Part shown: positions 61,101 through 64,000 of the stretch, piece by piece
How positions within the stretch are numbered: position 1 is the first letter of the stretch
How the letters are laid out: each line of letters opens with the position of its first letter
Assembly (NCBI GenBank): GCA_029269725.1
Contig: JARJHS010000006.1
Location: 310,001-374,000 of the forward strand
Reading direction: 5' to 3'
DNA length: 64,000 nucleotides
From: Pollutibacter soli
Lineage (GTDB): Bacteria; Bacteroidota; Bacteroidia; Chitinophagales; Chitinophagaceae
Position numbers and translations under genes: made by a program
Notes under the pieces: model-generated
What the model saw: only the letters and a program-made list of their open reading frames with translations
Databases searched by the model: none
What the model was told of the DNA's origin: nothing

Positions 61101-64000
61101 AGCAAAAGCATGGTCCCTTCTTACTACCAGGCAGCTGTGAATAAAAATACATTTGAGCCGGGAGAAATTGCCCGCCTCCATCAACAGACTGATGCTGATC
61201 AGTTATTCATCATTCGGCAACTCATCTCCGCGACTGAAAGCGAGCAATACTATTTTAATCGTGAGAATCGTGATTTTGTTTACGATATCCAACGGTTGAA
61301 TAAAGAATCAAAAAACACAGATTATCCGGTAGTGGAAAAAGATCGTGGAGGTTTTGGTATATCGCATGTTTTTGTAAAACACAACAGGTTATTTATCGAT
61401 GAATCCGTAATTGCAGTCCCCTGGACCAATAAAGAGCTGGATTTCCGGTTCACCACTTTCCGTGATAAAACATTGCCCGGGTCAAAAGAAGAATGGGCTG
61501 TACAGGTGAGTGGATGGAAAGGTGAGAAACTGGCGGCTGAAATCCTGACATCGATGTATGATGCATCATTGGATCAGTTTATGGTGCATAACTGGTACAA
61601 GCCTGCAATATTTTCAACCTTTCACCGACAGGCAGGCTTGTGGAGCAAAAACTCCTATTTCGCGGTGAGCCATGGCGATATTCGTTATATAAACGAAAAA
61701 ACAACGGAGATTAACTCTGCGATTCCAGATGAATTGTTGTGGGTTAAGGATGAGCTGGTAAATGTCGGATATGCGATGCAACGTATGGCGAAAGGTGTCG
61801 TGGTGAAAGATGAAGCTGTCTTGCAGGAAATGGCACCTCCACAAGCAATGAATTCATTAGCGGATACCGTTGCAGTGCCAGACCTGGAAAAAGACCCTAC
61901 TGGATCGAAGGGACTTATGAAAACAATTATCGTCAGGAAAGAAGGATCTGAACAGCCAGCAAATGAAAATCAGCCAACGAAAATGCGTACCGATTTCCGC
62001 GAAACCGCATTCTTCTTCCCTGATCTCAAAACCGACGCTAACGGAAATGTGAACTTTTCATTCACAATGCCCGAAGCGTTAACCGAATGGAAATGGCAGG
62101 TTTTTGCTCATACTAAAGACCTGGCGATGGGCCTCGGAACAAAAACGGTGATTACGCAGAAAGAACTGATGGTACAACCGAATCTCCCAAGATTTTTACG
62201 CGAAGGCGATAAACTAACGGTGGCGGTTAAGGTAGTCAATCTCACTGATGTGGAGATGACCGGTCAATCCGTTCTGCAACTGATCGATGCTGCATCCGGA
62301 CAAGTTGTGGACGGGCTATTCACCAATGTTTTTCCAACACAGTACTTTACTGCCCCGGCAAAAGGTTCTGTTCCGGTAGAATTCACCATGACGATGCCTT
62401 ACAGTTTCAACCGGCCGCTGATCTGTCGCATCACTGCCAAGGCTGGCAATCATACCGATGGAGAAGAGATTGCGTTGCCGGTGTTAACTAATCGAATGCT
62501 GATTACGGAATCGCTTCCGGTTCGCATGACCGGCACCGGTACGAAAACATTCTCATTTGAAAAACTGTTGCAATCAGGTAAAAGCCCATCACTGAGTAAT
62601 CATGGCATTACTGTTGAATACAGCAGCAATCCCGCGTGGTATGCCGTTCAGGCACTTCCATATCTGACGCAATATCCTTATGCATGTGCAGAACAGGAAT
62701 TCAATCGCTTTTATGCAAATACGCTGGCATCGATGATCGCCAGCAAGCATCCGAAAATCAAAGCATGGTTTGAAAAAAGAATGCAGGACAGTGCGAAAGG
62801 AAAACCGGTACAACTCATCAGTAATCTGGAAAAAAATCCTGAGCTGAAAAATATCCTGCTGGAAGAAACGCCATGGGTACTGGATGCAGAATCAGAAACT
62901 GCGCAGCAGAAACAAATTGCAACACTGTTCGATATGATCAGGATCTCTGCTGACCTGCAAGCAAGCCTTGCAAAACTTGCGCAATCGCAAACCAGCAACG
63001 GTGGTTTTGTGTGGTTCCCCGGCGGCCCGGAAGATCGCTATATCACCCAGTACATCATCACCGGTATTGGTCGCCTGAAAAAACTGGGCGCCATTCCTGC
63101 AGCACAACAGTCTACTGTAACCGAAATCGCCAGCAAAGGCTTGAAATACCTGGCGCAACAGATTCGGAAAGACTATGACGAAGTGCAGAAAAATAACAAG
63201 AAAGTCGCCGCTTATGTGCCCGGCGATTTAAGCATACAATATTTATATGCGATCAGCTTCTTCCCTGAATTTAAAGCTGATACAAAAACAGCAACCGCCA
63301 TTCAGTATTTCCGCAGCCAGGCAAAGAAAAACTGGGTGAAAAAAGATCGTCAGACCCAGGCGATGCTGGCGCTCAGTGCTCACCGTGCAAAAGATGCCAC
63401 ACTTGCAAAATCCACCCTGAAAGCCTTGAAAGAACAATCTGTAAACAGTGAAACATTGGGGCGTTACTGGAAAGCGCCGCAATATGGATACTACTGGTAC
63501 CAGGCGCCGATTGAAACGCAGGCATTGATGATAGAAGCTTTTGATGAGATCAATGCAGATGCGTTGATGGTTTCAGGTCTGAAACAATGGCTGCTGTTGC
63601 AGAAACAGACACAGAACTGGTCAACAACCAAAGCAACTGCCGATGCTTGTTATGCTTTGTTGTTACGCGGATCCGACTGGCTCGCTACCGATCCGGATGT
63701 GAAGATCAGCCTGGGTGAAAGCAATGCATTCGTATTTGATAATTCAGCAGCAAAGGAAACAGGTACCGGATATTTTAAATCGGTTATTGGTGCAGGTGAG
63801 GTAACTCCGGAATTGGGAAAAATTAAAGTTGAAGTAAGCAATACTCCGGCAGGTGAGAAAGCGCAGCTGAGCTGGGGTGCTGTGTACTGGCAGTATTTTG
63901 AAAACCTCGACAAAATCACGTCAGCTGCAACACCATTATCGATCAAAAAAACCTGGTATGTGGAAAGAACAAGTGACCGCGGACCGGTGCTTGCATTAGT
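58182..64000 (+). CDS. Alpha-2-macroglobulin family protein, 3' end outside window
   Basis: The frame runs from ATG 58182 to the window end without a stop (1939 codons). Signal peptide MREILIVTALIITQLHAFAQ. A helical N-terminal region of about 400 residues is followed by macroglobulin domains: RSIYRPGQEVFFKTIYIRK is the typical MG2-3 motif, and TDFRETAFFFPDLKTDANGN then FSFTMPEALTEWKWQVFAHT marks the region before the thioester domain. The thioester motif CAEQ (C1502) is in YPYACAEQEFNRFY. After it come alpha-toroid repeats (NGGFVWFPGGPEDRYITQYI). Such proteins are periplasmic or surface protease traps thought to protect against host or predator proteases. No penicillin-binding protein 1C partner is visible within the window, but the downstream side is not seen. 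Confidence 0.93.
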   Translation, partial: MREILIVTALIITQLHAFAQQKMTDYTKLWKKVDDLIEKKGLTASALTEVKNIYSLAVKEKNDAQQIRALVYEGRLTDTNEEDATQKISDRWNSLLKTSHEPVSSLLNSMLGKLYWNYFQRNRYKLYREPNTENGKLEEKKKDLESMDAEELHQLITKHFTASLKDYKTLSGIKLNQWQPIIIKGNNPELRPTLYDLLAQAALQYFVSGERTLRKAVNDFEISDTRAFGHAAQFVQWKPETKDSTSLYYQAILIYQQLIRLHLSDKNLTALLDVDIERLQFVHRIAVTPDKNEFYRAGLLSIFLNYPDRPEAGKAFYLATAQVYQEAMNYSDENPDQRLRFLLVDVKQQLEQIQKKYPLTEAAANASNLLQQILKKSVQLETERVNLPDQPFRTRVSFANTNLMYYRIIKVDDHFPDENNRWDDKYWQKLVSLKPIDQVRQELPLAPDYRTHSTEIKIDALPVGRYALLAGVNENFSLDQNPLAVQYFDVSDISWANNGNHYFFLHRDNGQPLTDAQVQLWSKKYDYKTNKYNFTKLQSLSANKNGYAFISAPEKLDGQLTFEINWQKDHLFSSDEQIRPYPIYRNATGEIPDEEKARSHAFIFLDRSIYRPGQEVFFKTIYIRKNKNENTHAVISGLRSTVYLNNANGEIIDSLQLESNEFGSVSGKFRLPLSGLTGSFSIREAYTNATQQFNVEEYKRPKFQVTLEKPKKEFKLNDTVTVEGNAVAYAGIAIGGSKVRYRVTRSVFYPYPFYSRYRIMPYSEPVEIANGITETGVDGKFNISFPAVPDKNSDPKSLPVFHYSISADVTDINGETRSAETMVSIGYHSLQISGSVAEVLYADSTNKISVSATNLSGEPQKATVKITAYLLETPDRLIRERYWNQSDTFIFSNEEYIKYFPNDEYADESKKESWKRKAKVWEITDTVSGNNQSVTIPKSALKPGVYAIEISGTDKSGREVKTVVYTELKASINSKSMVPSYYQAAVNKNTFEPGEIARLHQQTDADQLFIIRQLISATESEQYYFNRENRDFVYDIQRLNKESKNTDYPVVEKDRGGFGISHVFVKHNRLFIDESVIAVPWTNKELDFRFTTFRDKTLPGSKEEWAVQVSGWKGEKLAAEILTSMYDASLDQFMVHNWYKPAIFSTFHRQAGLWSKNSYFAVSHGDIRYINEKTTEINSAIPDELLWVKDELVNVGYAMQRMAKGVVVKDEAVLQEMAPPQAMNSLADTVAVPDLEKDPTGSKGLMKTIIVRKEGSEQPANENQPTKMRTDFRETAFFFPDLKTDANGNVNFSFTMPEALTEWKWQVFAHTKDLAMGLGTKTVITQKELMVQPNLPRFLREGDKLTVAVKVVNLTDVEMTGQSVLQLIDAASGQVVDGLFTNVFPTQYFTAPAKGSVPVEFTMTMPYSFNRPLICRITAKAGNHTDGEEIALPVLTNRMLITESLPVRMTGTGTKTFSFEKLLQSGKSPSLSNHGITVEYSSNPAWYAVQALPYLTQYPYACAEQEFNRFYANTLASMIASKHPKIKAWFEKRMQDSAKGKPVQLISNLEKNPELKNILLEETPWVLDAESETAQQKQIATLFDMIRISADLQASLAKLAQSQTSNGGFVWFPGGPEDRYITQYIITGIGRLKKLGAIPAAQQSTVTEIASKGLKYLAQQIRKDYDEVQKNNKKVAAYVPGDLSIQYLYAISFFPEFKADTKTATAIQYFRSQAKKNWVKKDRQTQAMLALSAHRAKDATLAKSTLKALKEQSVNSETLGRYWKAPQYGYYWYQAPIETQALMIEAFDEINADALMVSGLKQWLLLQKQTQNWSTTKATADACYALLLRGSDWLATDPDVKISLGESNAFVFDNSAAKETGTGYFKSVIGAGEVTPELGKIKVEVSNTPAGEKAQLSWGAVYWQYFENLDKITSAATPLSIKKTWYVERTSDRGPVLAL

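Overview
The window looks like a chromosomal segment of a Bacteroidota bacterium, probably Chitinophagaceae or a close relative. The evidence is a PorP/SprF-type protein next to a very large PKD-rich protein ending in a gliding-motility-type (CHU_C) sorting domain, which is the type IX secretion signature. Further evidence is several Bacteroidota-style surface lipoproteins, 7TM-DISM-like histidine kinases, a Bacteroidota-type alpha-2-macroglobulin, and one clear TTTG/TAnnTTTG promoter upstream of a regulator gene. No rRNA, tRNA or CRISPR array was recognised.

Positions 1-16500 form an AT-rich defence island. It opens with a TerB-C/P-loop ATPase/Lhr-like helicase operon (truncated at the left edge), then a MazG-like pyrophosphohydrolase and a DUF2075 ATPase with a nuclease-like N-terminus. 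The centrepiece is a minus-strand operon (11068-6642) that reads as a type III CBASS: a CD-NTase, a bacterial HORMA protein, a TRIP13-like AAA ATPase, and an effector that appears to join a SAVED cyclic-oligonucleotide sensor to a HExxH metallopeptidase-like domain. A previously unlisted 55-residue single-span membrane protein heads this operon. A plus-strand operon follows: XRE regulator, ImmA/IrrE peptidase, SF1 helicase and a 657-residue protein of unknown function. It has a recognisable promoter and putative operators, and a DEDDh exonuclease gene converges on it. The island ends at a decayed fragment of a porP/sprF paralogue whose intact relative lies 9 kb away.

Positions 16500-25350 hold a protein with a GLNPS motif, a DUF2779 Fe-S/PD-(D/E)XK/DEDD nuclease-like protein, a GC-rich tandem repeat block, a WYL regulator, and two paralogous 400-residue unknowns (one frameshifted) flanking a DUF1080 lipoprotein. 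Positions 25358-34315 carry the porP/sprF-CHU_C pair. Positions 34564-39968 carry a small cysteine-rich secreted protein, a six-hairpin-glycosidase-like protein, and three paralogous YD-type lipoprotein genes, the middle one dead. A UvrA2-type gene follows.

Positions 43119-57738 are rich in signalling genes: a TPR histidine kinase, a membrane-anchored winged-helix regulator with an array of TTTACA-type boxes upstream, a Reg_prop propeller lipoprotein, a HEAT/c-type cytochrome lipoprotein and two tandem 7TM-DISM-like histidine kinases. No response-regulator gene is present. The window ends inside an alpha-2-macroglobulin gene with a CAEQ thioester motif.

The chromosome is unusually full of palindromic repeats: three copies of a 36-38 bp perfect palindrome followed by a conserved 80 bp tail, at least five GC-rich CCCCTCTCGCTTCGCGAGAGG-like palindromes (two supplying the 3' ends of genes), three ACTTGTTGGTGTTCC hairpins, and a palindrome inserted in frame in a kinase gene.
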